Shown in pieces: positions 8,522 to 15,327 of a DNA stretch of 35,266 nt. The stretch is from a virus. The stretch covers positions 1 to 35,266 of the IMG/VR virus record IMGVR_UViG_3300044991_001760; one strand, 5' to 3'. The notes under the pieces are model-generated. The model was not told where the DNA came from. It was given only the letters and a program-made list of their open reading frames with translations, and did no database searches. The position numbers were made by a program, and so were the translations under genes. Position 1 is the stretch's first letter; the number at the start of each line of letters is the position of its first letter.

Positions 8522-9507
8522 TGCAGACTGTTGTTGATAAAAAATATATTAATATGGTGTCTGCTTCTCTTGAAAAATTCAAGTGGAAGAAAGATAACAT
8601 GGCAGCGTGTCGGTGTTTTAAGTGTGGTGATTCACAGAAAAATAAAACAAAGACTCGTGGATATTTTTATGTAAACAAGGATCAGTATTACTATAAGTGT
8701 CATAACTGTGGATTCTGTTGTACTGTAAAGACAGTTCTAGAAAACTTGTCACCACAGTTGGCAAAAGAATATTCATTAGAAACTTACAAAATGAATATTG
8801 GTCGTAATATGTTTATGACAGCAGATGTAGTTGTAAAGGAACGTATTGTTCCAGACTATATCGGAAAATGTATTACAGATCTCCCTAAAGATCATTACGC
8901 CAGAGAATACGTAATGAAGAGACAAATACCAGAAGACAAATTACACCTCTTATATTTTACAGAAGATTTTTCTAAGATTGCAGAGAAGTTTTTTAAAACT
9001 TCATTTAGAGAACCAAGACTTGTAATTCCTTTTTTTGATGACAAGGATAGAGTTGTTGGTGTTCAGGGTCGTTCATTTGAAGTAAATGCAAAAATTCGAT
9101 ACATTACATACAAGAGTCCACACATTGAGCGTTTATGGTATGGGCTGAACAGCATTAATGCTTTAAAGCCAGTTTACGTAGTAGAAGGTCCGATTGATTC
9201 ATTGTTTGTATCGAATGCCATTGCCATGGTAGGATCTAGTTATCCAGACCCACTACCAACAAAAATTGAAAACAGTAAATTAATTTTTGTATTTGATAAC
9301 GAGCCTAGAAATATTGTCTTACACCACATGATGGAAAGGGCAATAAACGAGGGTCATAAAATTGTAATTTGGCCTTCTATACCTGAAAAAGATATTAATG
9401 AAATATGTCTTAAATATGGTACAGAGAAGATGAAACAAATGCTAGATAGTAATACCTATTCGACAAATGCAGCCAGACTAAAATTTGGTGCATGGAAAAG
9501 ATCTTAA
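8509..9507 (+). CDS. 61: DNA primase (gp61-like)
   Basis: Makes RNA primers at the fork with the gp41 helicase. The N-terminal zinc ribbon has C36/C39 and C64/C67 (CFKCGDS...KCHNCGF), like the CPVCGDS...CYNC ribbon of T4 gp61. The TOPRIM domain has YVVEGPIDSLF (catalytic Glu near 223, T4 YVLEGPIDSLF) and VFDNEPRNIV (Asp near 262, T4 VLDNEPRH). EPRLVIPFFDDKDRVVGVQGRSF between them also matches. Two starts are possible: ATG at 8509, or ATG at 8521, which overlaps the helicase stop as TAATG. Length fits T4 gp61 (342 residues). Confidence 0.93.
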   Translation: MADVMQTVVDKKYINMVSASLEKFKWKKDNMAACRCFKCGDSQKNKTKTRGYFYVNKDQYYYKCHNCGFCCTVKTVLENLSPQLAKEYSLETYKMNIGRNMFMTADVVVKERIVPDYIGKCITDLPKDHYAREYVMKRQIPEDKLHLLYFTEDFSKIAEKFFKTSFREPRLVIPFFDDKDRVVGVQGRSFEVNAKIRYITYKSPHIERLWYGLNSINALKPVYVVEGPIDSLFVSNAIAMVGSSYPDPLPTKIENSKLIFVFDNEPRNIVLHHMMERAINEGHKIVIWPSIPEKDINEICLKYGTEKMKQMLDSNTYSTNAARLKFGAWKRS

Positions 9508-9508
9508 T

Positions 9509-9712
9509 ATGATAAATGATAATTTAGACAATAATGATGGTATGGAAAAGAAAGTTTGTCAGGCTTTTTTACAGTTTAATAATTATTTTAGTTTATATGT
9601 AAAAGAAGTAGACATAGATTTATGGAATAGAGCAGTAGAGTTTGCAAAGGACAGCGTTGATGTCCCCGGTGTATCTTTAAAATTTATTGACAACGATAAT
9701 ATAGACGAGTAA
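9509..9712 (+). CDS. Small acidic unknown protein
   Basis: A 67-residue acidic protein with no family recognised. The ATG at 9509 follows the primase stop by 1 base and has GGAAAAG upstream; the open frame extends to 9485 only with a non-ATG start inside primase. The sequence reads as one Asp/Asn-rich N-terminus, a helix (VCQAFLQFNNYFSLYV) and an acidic tail. It sits tightly between primase and thyX, so it is probably co-transcribed with them. Confidence 0.7.
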   Translation: MINDNLDNNDGMEKKVCQAFLQFNNYFSLYVKEVDIDLWNRAVEFAKDSVDVPGVSLKFIDNDNIDE

Positions 9713-9721
9713 TAAAAAATT

Positions 9722-10441
9722 ATGAAACAAAGAATAACTGTCCTCGATAAAGGACACGTAGATCTTATTGATGTGATGGGTTCCGATTTAACGGTTGCCA
9801 ATGCAGCCCGAGTTTCTTTTAATAAAGAAAGCGAATGGGATACGGAACTTAATTGGCTTTCTAAAACAACAGATAATACCTTATCTGCAAAAGATAAAAA
9901 ATTAATTTCTTATCTAGCCAAACATAAACATTGGACACCCTTTGCACACCCACAGATCACAGTAAGAATTAAAGCTCCTATTTTTATTCGCACTCAACTT
10001 TTTAAACACAAAGTTGGATTTGTAGAAAATGAAGTAAGCCGTAGATATGTAACTGATACTCCGGAATTTTATATTCCAAGATGGAGATCAGCACCAACCA
10101 CTGGGGCAAAACAAGGAAGCACAGATTTTATTTTAGATTCTGTAGTTGAAGATAAACTGAATACAGAGTATAATATGGTTCTCGAAGGAGCTTTGAAAAC
10201 ATATGAAAATCTTTTGGAACAGGGTGTCGCCCCAGAACAGGCGCGATCCGTCTTACCACAAGGCGCGTATACGGAGTGGTGGTGGACTGGATCACTTGCG
10301 GGTTTTGCTCGGGTCTACACACAACGAAGTGAGGCACACGCTCAATGGGAAGTACGTGAGTATGCCAATGCGATTGCCGCATCGATTTCTCCGTTCTTCC
10401 CTGTATCTTGGGAACATCTGACTAGTAAGGATAACACATGA
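9722..10441 (+). CDS. thyX: Flavin-dependent thymidylate synthase ThyX
   Basis: Makes dTMP from dUMP using methylene-tetrahydrofolate, FAD and NADPH. The 239-residue protein has the ThyX signature region FKHKVGFVENEVSRRY (94-109); the usual RHR of the motif is KHK here (95-97), a substitution in residues that contact FAD/dUMP. Other family hallmarks are HWTPFAHPQ (70-78) and RSVLPQGAYTEWWWTGSLAGF near 180-200, the dUMP/FAD-binding helix. The last 4 bases overlap the reductase start (ATGA). The second half of the gene is visibly richer in G+C than the first. dUTPase supplies its dUMP. Confidence 0.94.
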   Translation: MKQRITVLDKGHVDLIDVMGSDLTVANAARVSFNKESEWDTELNWLSKTTDNTLSAKDKKLISYLAKHKHWTPFAHPQITVRIKAPIFIRTQLFKHKVGFVENEVSRRYVTDTPEFYIPRWRSAPTTGAKQGSTDFILDSVVEDKLNTEYNMVLEGALKTYENLLEQGVAPEQARSVLPQGAYTEWWWTGSLAGFARVYTQRSEAHAQWEVREYANAIAASISPFFPVSWEHLTSKDNT

Positions 10442-11787
10442 CAAATTTATCACCATTTCAAGAATTTATTTTTATCTCTCGTTATTCACGTTGGATCAAC
10501 TCACAAAATCGCAGAGAGACGTGGACAGAATGCGTAGATCGTTGGTGGGATTATTTCACCACTAAAGTTCCATCGTTACTCGAACGTCCCGATGTACGTG
10601 AAGCAATTCTATCACTCGAAGTGCTACCTTCTATGCGTAGTCTCATGACTGCAGGTAAAGCACTAGATCATGACAACACATGTCTATATAATTGCTCATA
10701 CCTTCCTATTGATTCTATTGATTCATTTGCAGAACTATTTGTTATTCTCATGAATGGTACAGGTACTGGGTATTCTGTTGAAAGACAATATACAGACAAA
10801 CTCCCAACTGTTGCTAACAAGATTGTAAAGAATTTTGATAAGATAATTGTTGTAGAAGATTCAAAGGAAGGTTGGGGAGATGCAATTAAAACATTGTTCA
10901 GTGATCTCTATGCTGGTAAGCATCCTAAATGGGACTTGTCAAAAATTAGAGCATCTGGTGCACGACTTAAAACTTTTGGTGGTCGTGCTTCTGGTCCTGC
11001 TCCACTAGACAATTTATTCAAATTTATAGTAAAGGTCTTCTACAATGCACAGGGACGTAAACTTTCGGCTCTTGAGTGCCACGACACCTGCTGTGCCATC
11101 GCTAATGCCGTAATCGTGGGTGGAGTCCGTAGATCCGCTATGATCTCTCTCAGTGACCTGGGAGACCGTGAAATTGCCATGTGCAAGAGTGGCGCATGGT
11201 GGGAGCAAGCCGGGTTCCGGTCTTACGCCAATAACTCAGCCGTGTATCGCGGAAGACCCCCCATGGGACAGTTTCTTGAGGAGTGGACCTCTCTGTACAA
11301 CTCCCACAGCGGAGAACGCGGTATGATCAATCGTAGGGCACTTCAAGAGCAAGCAGCGAAGTCTGGGCGAGACCCGGATTGTGAATATGGTACCAATCCA
11401 TGTGCAGAAATTATTTTGAAACCTTTTGAATTTTGCAATCTTTCAACGGTCGTAGTTCGTATCGATGACACTGCTGCAAGCCTAAAGAAGAAGATTGAAA
11501 TTGCCACTATTATTGGAACTGTTCAGTCTACATTTGTGAAATTTCCTTATCTTCGTCCTGATTGGAAGAAGAACTGTGAAGAGGAAAGATTGCTTGGTGT
11601 CTCCATGACAGGAATTTTTGATAATAAACTTACCAGCGGTCTTGACGGTAGCCAAAACTTGTTCGACTTCTTGAGAATCTTCGTGACCATGCAACGGCTA
11701 CAAATCTCAAATGGGCAGAGAAGTTGGGTATTAATCCTAGCAAGTCAATCACTTGCGTCAAGCCAGAAGGCACTACTTCTTGCTTAG
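10438..11787 (+). CDS. nrdJ: Class II ribonucleotide reductase, N-terminal piece (frame broken)
   Basis: Adenosylcobalamin-dependent ribonucleoside-triphosphate reductase, monomeric type, reducing NTPs to dNTPs. Family signatures in order: LPSMRSLMTAG, NTCLYNCSYLPID, LMNGTGTGYSVE, GGVRRSAMISLSDL, GERGMINRRAL, YGTNPCAEIILKPFEFCNLS (active-site Asn-Cys-Glu motif and cysteine) and LLGVSMTGIFDN. The start overlaps thyX as ATGA with AAGGA upstream. After about residue 412 the frame loses homology and ends in nonsense at 11787; the family sequence continues one base back in the frame ending at 12323. The shift is -1 and lies between 11652 and about 11690. It could be a real frameshift, a programmed event or an assembly error. 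Confidence 0.9.
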   Translation: MTNLSPFQEFIFISRYSRWINSQNRRETWTECVDRWWDYFTTKVPSLLERPDVREAILSLEVLPSMRSLMTAGKALDHDNTCLYNCSYLPIDSIDSFAELFVILMNGTGTGYSVERQYTDKLPTVANKIVKNFDKIIVVEDSKEGWGDAIKTLFSDLYAGKHPKWDLSKIRASGARLKTFGGRASGPAPLDNLFKFIVKVFYNAQGRKLSALECHDTCCAIANAVIVGGVRRSAMISLSDLGDREIAMCKSGAWWEQAGFRSYANNSAVYRGRPPMGQFLEEWTSLYNSHSGERGMINRRALQEQAAKSGRDPDCEYGTNPCAEIILKPFEFCNLSTVVVRIDDTAASLKKKIEIATIIGTVQSTFVKFPYLRPDWKKNCEEERLLGVSMTGIFDNKLTSGLDGSQNLFDFLRIFVTMQRLQISNGQRSWVLILASQSLASSQKALLLA

Positions 11788-12323
11788 TGGATTCAGCTTC
11801 GGGTTTACATCCACGCTATGCGGATTATTATTTCCGCAGAATCCGATTGGACAAGAAAGATCCTTTGTATAACTTGATGAAGGATCAAGGAGTCCCGTGC
11901 GAGGATGATGTGATAAACCCAACTTCTACTGCCGTATTTACTTTTGCAATGAAGGCTCCTCGTGGTACTGTTACTACAGAAGATCTTCGTGCACTTGACC
12001 ATCTTGATCTGTGGAAAACATATCAAGAACATTACTGTCATCACAAGCCTTCTGTTACCGTCAACTACAAGGACAGTGAATTCCTTGAAGTAGGCAATTG
12101 GTTGTGGGAGAACTTTGATATGGCAACAGGTATTGCATTCTTACCGGGTGGTGATAATCATACATATGCTCAGGCACCGTTTGAGCAAATTGATTCTGCA
12201 ACCTATGCAGCCCACCCAAAGGTCAAGGTTAACTTTAATGATCTCATGAAATATGAGATGGAAGACAACACAGAATCTGCTAAAGAATTTGCTTGCAGTG
12301 CAGGTGGTTGTCAGGTAGTATAA
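11724..12323 (+). CDS. nrdJ: Class II ribonucleotide reductase, C-terminal piece
   Basis: Continuation of the reductase in the -1 frame, open from 11652 (it reads ENLRDHATATNLKWAEKLGI before the first possible start, TTG at 11724). Family signatures: INPSKSITCVKPEGTTS and LVDSASGLHPRYADYYFRR, the substrate-binding end of the barrel. The C-terminus ends FACSAGGCQVV; the C-x4-C pair fits the mobile redox cysteines that recharge the active site in monomeric class II enzymes. Joined, the two pieces give about 628 residues, shorter than but compatible with the monomeric family. An independent start here would lack needed residues, so this is not a separate gene. Confidence 0.88.
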   Translation: MGINPSKSITCVKPEGTTSCLVDSASGLHPRYADYYFRRIRLDKKDPLYNLMKDQGVPCEDDVINPTSTAVFTFAMKAPRGTVTTEDLRALDHLDLWKTYQEHYCHHKPSVTVNYKDSEFLEVGNWLWENFDMATGIAFLPGGDNHTYAQAPFEQIDSATYAAHPKVKVNFNDLMKYEMEDNTESAKEFACSAGGCQVV

Positions 12324-12330
12324 ATCATGT

Positions 12331-12404
12331 TCCTCGGTAGCTCAGTTGGTAGAAGCGCGAAACTGTTAATTTCGATGTCGCTGGTTCGAATCCAGCCCGA
12401 GGAG
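12331..12404 (+). tRNA. tRNA-Asn (GUU)
   Basis: A full cloverleaf: acceptor TCCTCGG (12331-12337) pairs with CCGAGGA (12397-12403); D-arm with AGCTCAGTTGGTAGA; anticodon stem CGAAA/TTTCG around loop CTGTTAA, anticodon GTT; T-arm GCTGG-TTCGAAT-CCAGC. CCA is not encoded. AAC/AAT codons are frequent in this AT-rich phage. The last bases (GAGGAG) also act as a good Shine-Dalgarno site for the next gene. Confidence 0.95.
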
Positions 12405-12412
12405 TTTCAATT

Positions 12413-12745
12413 ATGGTTATGTTGATTTTCTTATCATTCCTTGGTATAAGTATAGCAAATTGGATCTATGCTGATATATGCTATTCTAAAACATATAATG
12501 ATAAGCCTTGGACAGTTTATGGCTTATGTATGTTGGCTGCATTCATTAGTACTAATGGTTGGTATTTTTTAATAAGAAATATTAAAACTCCCAAAGAACT
12601 TTTAATTACAAATATTATATGGGATGTGGGGGCTACAATATTATGTGTTGTATTCCCCATTATGTTATATAATGTCAAATTTGATATGAAAACAATAATA
12701 GGATGTATGATTGCAATCCTTGGATTACTTATTGCAAAAATATAA
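12413..12745 (+). CDS. Small four-helix membrane protein (SMR/EamA-like half)
   Basis: A 110-residue very hydrophobic protein with four predicted membrane helices at about residues 3-20, 33-53, 62-82 and 90-109. The last helix (IIGCMIAILGLLIAKI) resembles the closing helix of small DMT-superfamily proteins (SMR/EamA halves), so a small transporter or membrane-modifying role is possible. No conserved membrane Glu like that of EmrE is seen. The ATG at 12413 is 8 bases after GAGGAG in the tRNA-Asn acceptor end; ATG at 12419 is an alternative. Confidence 0.7.
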   Translation: MVMLIFLSFLGISIANWIYADICYSKTYNDKPWTVYGLCMLAAFISTNGWYFLIRNIKTPKELLITNIIWDVGATILCVVFPIMLYNVKFDMKTIIGCMIAILGLLIAKI

Positions 12746-12748
12746 ATC

Positions 12749-13183
12749 ATGGCAAAGAAACAAGTAAAAAAAGTATGTATCTCTTGTAAAAAAAATAAAG
12801 TACAGAAACACTTTAGAAAACAAAGAGGTGCGTGTAGAGCATGTGAAGCATATGCTACGAGACTTAGACGATACGATAACCCAATTCGTTCTCTACTAAC
12901 AGGCGCAAGAACTAGATCAAAGCGTAAAAATATAAAATTTGATATTGAGGAATCTGATATTGTTATTCCAGAGGTATGTCCTGTTTTGGGGATACCGCTT
13001 ATTCTTTTTGGTCCACCTAATTCACCACATCTACCGTCTATAGATAGAATTGATAACAATAAAGGTTACGAGAAAAACAATATTGCTATTATTTCTTTTA
13101 AAGCTAATACTTTAAAATCTAATGCTAGTTTAAACGAATTAAAACAATTAGTCAAATATTGCGAAGATCACACAAACAAATAA
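12749..13183 (+). CDS. HNH-like endonuclease with N-terminal zinc ribbon
   Basis: A 144-residue basic protein. N-terminal zinc-binding cysteines are CISCKKNK (C10, C13) and CRACEA (about 29-32). The C-terminal half matches an HNH subfamily known from phage and mobile elements: CPVLGIPLILFG, PSIDRIDNNKGYEKNNIAIIS and KANTLKSNASLNEL, where Asp-Arg-x-Asp and Asn take the place of the classic His. It lies between a membrane-protein gene and the resolvase gene, beside a tRNA, a common place for homing-type genes. Probably a freestanding nuclease; target unknown. Confidence 0.78.
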   Translation: MAKKQVKKVCISCKKNKVQKHFRKQRGACRACEAYATRLRRYDNPIRSLLTGARTRSKRKNIKFDIEESDIVIPEVCPVLGIPLILFGPPNSPHLPSIDRIDNNKGYEKNNIAIISFKANTLKSNASLNELKQLVKYCEDHTNK

Positions 13184-13186
13184 ATT

Positions 13187-13211
13187 AACATCCTATAAAT
13201 AATAGGATGTT
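13187..13211 (+). repeat. Perfect 10-bp inverted repeat over promoter and start codon
   Basis: AACATCCTAT and ATAGGATGTT flank a 5-base loop (AAATA). The palindrome contains the late promoter box TATAAATA (13194-13201) and the start codon ATG (13207-13209) of the resolvase gene. It has no T tract, so it is not a standard terminator; it could be an operator, or a hairpin in readthrough RNA that hides the start. Confidence 0.8.
13194..13201 (+). promoter_or_regulatory. T4-type late promoter TATAAATA
   Basis: Exact match to the T4 late consensus, 5 bases before the ATG at 13207. By T4 spacing the start site is at or next to the A of ATG, so the mRNA would be leaderless. A late promoter suits a resolvase acting before packaging. 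Confidence 0.65.
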
Positions 13212-13767
13212 TCATACAATTGTTGGTATCGATTATTCAATGAACTCTCCATGTATCTGTATGTTTGATACAAGGAGAACATTCTGTTTTGAAAATTGTC
13301 AGTTTTATTTTTTAACAGATGTTAAAAAGTATGCGAATACATTTTTAAATAATATTCATGGTGAACCTTTTTGTGACTATAATTGTGACACAGAAAGATT
13401 TGATACGATATCATCATGGGCTTTAAATCTCTGCATAGGTGCAGCCGAAGTTTCCTTAGAAGGTTATGCATATAACTCAACAGGAAGAATCTTTAATCTA
13501 GCCGAAAATGTTGGTATATTAAAACACAAACTATACAAGAATGCTATTCCTCTTAGCGTTATAGAACCAAGCCGGGTGAAGAAAATTGCAACCGGTAAAG
13601 GTAATGCAGACAAACAAATGATGTTTGATTGTTTTGAAGCAGAAACTAGAGTTGATCTGAAATCTGTATTGTCACAAAAAACACTATCTAATCCTGTTAC
13701 GGATATTATAGATAGTTTTTATATTGCCAAAATTTTGGCAGCAACCAAACTCAATCAAGAATCTTGA
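13207..13767 (+). CDS. RuvC-like Holliday junction resolvase
   Basis: A 186-residue RNase H-fold nuclease. Acidic catalytic residues are at the expected places: GIDYS (D9), VSLEGYAY (E85) and the C-terminal VTDIIDSFYIAK (D166, D169). VIEPSRVKKIATGKGNADKQ is the family's basic DNA-contact and helix region. RuvC-like proteins of this size in T4-like marine phages stand in for T4 endonuclease VII, resolving branched replication DNA before packaging. The start lies inside a palindrome with a late promoter. The 3' end overlaps the convergent gene by 17 bases. The fold is well supported; exact substrate is inferred. Confidence 0.85.
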   Translation: MFHTIVGIDYSMNSPCICMFDTRRTFCFENCQFYFLTDVKKYANTFLNNIHGEPFCDYNCDTERFDTISSWALNLCIGAAEVSLEGYAYNSTGRIFNLAENVGILKHKLYKNAIPLSVIEPSRVKKIATGKGNADKQMMFDCFEAETRVDLKSVLSQKTLSNPVTDIIDSFYIAKILAATKLNQES

Positions 13768-14134
13768 CTGTGAATGATTCGACTAAAGGTGCTGGTAGGG
13801 ATTTCTGAATCTCATAGTTTCCCCAATTCTCCTTCAATACTCCATCTTTTACCAGTTTGGCAAGTGTTGCATCTAGCGTTTTGTCTTTATTGCTAAATGA
13901 TATGTGTTTTTTGCCATTATCTAATGCTAGTTTGATTGCCATAGCAACGCTTTCCCCATAGGGATAATCGTCAAACTTTTTATTTTTAACATCTGGTAGG
14001 ATATAGTGAAGAAATCCAGCTATGTCTGCTTTTGGAACGATGGCAGAATGTCTCATAGCACACGACGGAGATCCCATGTTATAAACACTGTGATCTCCCA
14101 TAACATATTTTTCTATAATAAATCTGCTTCTCAT
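13751..14134 (-). CDS. Unknown late protein
   Basis: A 127-residue protein without recognised domain. The C-terminal half (KTLDATLAKLVKDGVLKENWGNYEIQ) looks like a small winged-helix or helix-turn-helix fold (helix, turn, strand), so DNA binding is possible but unproven. Upstream there is a late-type box CATAAATA at 14143-14150 on the same strand, 8 bases before the ATG. It runs convergently into the resolvase gene with a 17-base overlap. Confidence 0.65.
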   Translation of the reverse strand: MRSRFIIEKYVMGDHSVYNMGSPSCAMRHSAIVPKADIAGFLHYILPDVKNKKFDDYPYGESVAMAIKLALDNGKKHISFSNKDKTLDATLAKLVKDGVLKENWGNYEIQKSLPAPLVESFTVKILD

Positions 14135-14142
14135 TGCGTAAA

Positions 14143-14150
14143 TATTTATG
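14143..14150 (-). promoter_or_regulatory. Late-type promoter CATAAATA
   Basis: Seven of eight bases match the T4 late consensus; 8 bases separate it from the ATG at 14134, placing the start site 2-3 bases before the codon. No Shine-Dalgarno site is seen between. Confidence 0.5.
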
Positions 14151-14155
14151 TTTTA

Positions 14156-14443
14156 TTAATTACCCCTACGCTCAGTAGCCGCATCTAGATTGCGTCTAAA
14201 GCGTTTGGGCATTCCAGGCTTCATCTTAGCCATCAATTCGTTCCAAGCTCCCCCAGTGGCTTTATTGGCACTTATAGTTGAATCTACAGCCATAGCCACA
14301 CTCTCACCAACATAGTTTCTTACTATTTTTTTCTTCTTGCATTTAGGACATGGATTACTCAATGGAACTGTATTATCTTTCATAGATAATATTTCATCAA
14401 AGGTATGGTCACACGATTCACAGACAAAAGCATAGATTGGCAT
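14156..14443 (-). CDS. FmdB-type zinc-ribbon protein
   Basis: A 95-residue protein with the FmdB/CxxC_CxxC_SSSS pattern: MPIYAFVCESC (C8, C11) and NPCPKC (C32, C35) bind one zinc, and the Y4/F6 start strand is typical. Bacterial members are small proteins of unclear regulatory role; phage copies are common in T4-like marine phages. The second half is basic (MPKRFRRNLDAATERRG) and may bind nucleic acid. Its first base overlaps the stop of the upstream HNH gene, so they are co-transcribed. Confidence 0.85.
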   Translation of the reverse strand: MPIYAFVCESCDHTFDEILSMKDNTVPLSNPCPKCKKKKIVRNYVGESVAMAVDSTISANKATGGAWNELMAKMKPGMPKRFRRNLDAATERRGN

Positions 14444-14937
14444 TAGTTGGTTCTCATAAAAAATTTAATAGCATCTTCAAATATAAAATTACGTTTAGGT
14501 TCTTTAGGTGTAGTTTCCAAAATCATATTTGCTTCTTTTGGTAACTTACTACCTTTATAAAGATTACATTCGCGACAACATGCTACCATATTCACCCAAG
14601 TACTTCCTCCACCTTTGTGGCGTGGAATGATATGATCTACTGTAGCAGATTTATCTGTTAGTTCAATATGACAGTATTGACATACATATTTATCACGTTT
14701 GAGAATATTCTTTTTACTTGGAAAACATTTTTTATTTGGTGTTTTCACATAGTACTTTAAAATCAAAATTCTTGGGATTTTTATTGTTTCTCTTGAAGAA
14801 ACAAATTTTAAGATTGATGTATGATTTTCCTCGTAATAGACTTTGTTCTTTCTCATCAAAGATAAAGCTCTGCGCATCGAAATAATATTCAATGGGGATT
14901 GATCGTAATTCAGAAGAAGTACGGAAGTTTCAAGCAT
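14443..14937 (-). CDS. HNH endonuclease (McrA-like)
   Basis: From the ATG at 14937 the protein (164 residues) begins MLETSVLLLNYDQSPLNIIS, the standard N-terminus of a widespread bacterial HNH family; the open frame extends to 15015 but those residues do not fit. The nuclease core is YVCQYC (zinc Cys pair), ATVDHIIPRHKGG (HNH His-Asp-His), NMVACCREC (Asn and second Cys pair) and N-KG. Unlike the homing-type HNH genes here it belongs to a family often annotated as restriction- or repair-associated. A late promoter lies upstream at 15090-15097 on this strand. Function beyond DNA cleavage is unknown. Confidence 0.85.
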   Translation of the reverse strand: MLETSVLLLNYDQSPLNIISMRRALSLMRKNKVYYEENHTSILKFVSSRETIKIPRILILKYYVKTPNKKCFPSKKNILKRDKYVCQYCHIELTDKSATVDHIIPRHKGGGSTWVNMVACCRECNLYKGSKLPKEANMILETTPKEPKRNFIFEDAIKFFMRTN

Positions 14938-15089
14938 CTTGGTTGTCAATGGCAAAAAACATGACACTATGCTTTTCTTGTGTTTGACAACAATATTTTT
15001 TATGTTTATACCCATAACTACCTAAAATATGTTCACTGGCTGGGTTTGAGCTAATCCACGGTACTTTGGGGGAATTGATCATTCATTAT

Positions 15090-15097
15090 TATTTATA
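15090..15097 (-). promoter_or_regulatory. Late promoter TATAAATA (leftward)
   Basis: Exact late consensus on the minus strand, back-to-back with a rightward CCTAAATA box at 15102. It would drive the HNH, zinc-ribbon and following genes from a leader of about 150 bases. Confidence 0.55.
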
Positions 15098-15101
15098 GAA
15101 T

Positions 15102-15109
15102 CCTAAATA
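15102..15109 (+). promoter_or_regulatory. Late-type promoter CCTAAATA
   Basis: The CTAAATA variant recurs before several late genes in the window. Here it is 8 bases upstream of the ATG at 15118 and opens the first rightward late block. Confidence 0.55.
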
Positions 15110-15117
15110 ATTTAAGT

Positions 15118-15327
15118 ATGAATCCTGTCATTTTAGCCCATTTGAATAATCTATGTCTTAAAGCTACCCAAAATACAACAGGTATTAATACCTACTATAA
15201 ACCTGTTTCTCCCTTTTGTACCAACAAAGTACAGAAAATAAACGAAGAAACTACTCTAAACACCTCTGAATCATTCCCGGAATCAATATTTAAAATTTAT
15301 GAAAAATTTCAACCAACTCGTAAATGA
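15118..15327 (+). CDS. Small unknown late protein
   Basis: A 69-residue protein, no recognised family, starting 8 bases after a late-type box and overlapping the next gene by 29 bases. It has a hydrophobic N-terminal helix (ILAHLNNLCLKA) followed by a Thr/Asn/Ser-rich middle. No Shine-Dalgarno site is visible. It could be a real leaderless product or merely the leader of the next gene's mRNA. Confidence 0.5.
   Translation: MNPVILAHLNNLCLKATQNTTGINTYYKPVSPFCTNKVQKINEETTLNTSESFPESIFKIYEKFQPTRK

Noticed and set aside
13937-14330. Shared peptide GESVAMA in two adjacent leftward proteins
   Set aside because: A seven-residue match without flanking similarity in either protein; codons differ. Treated as chance.
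15033-15080. tRNA-like stretch GGGTTTGAGCTAATCC
   Set aside because: The T-loop consensus TTCRA is absent and no acceptor or anticodon arms can be built.
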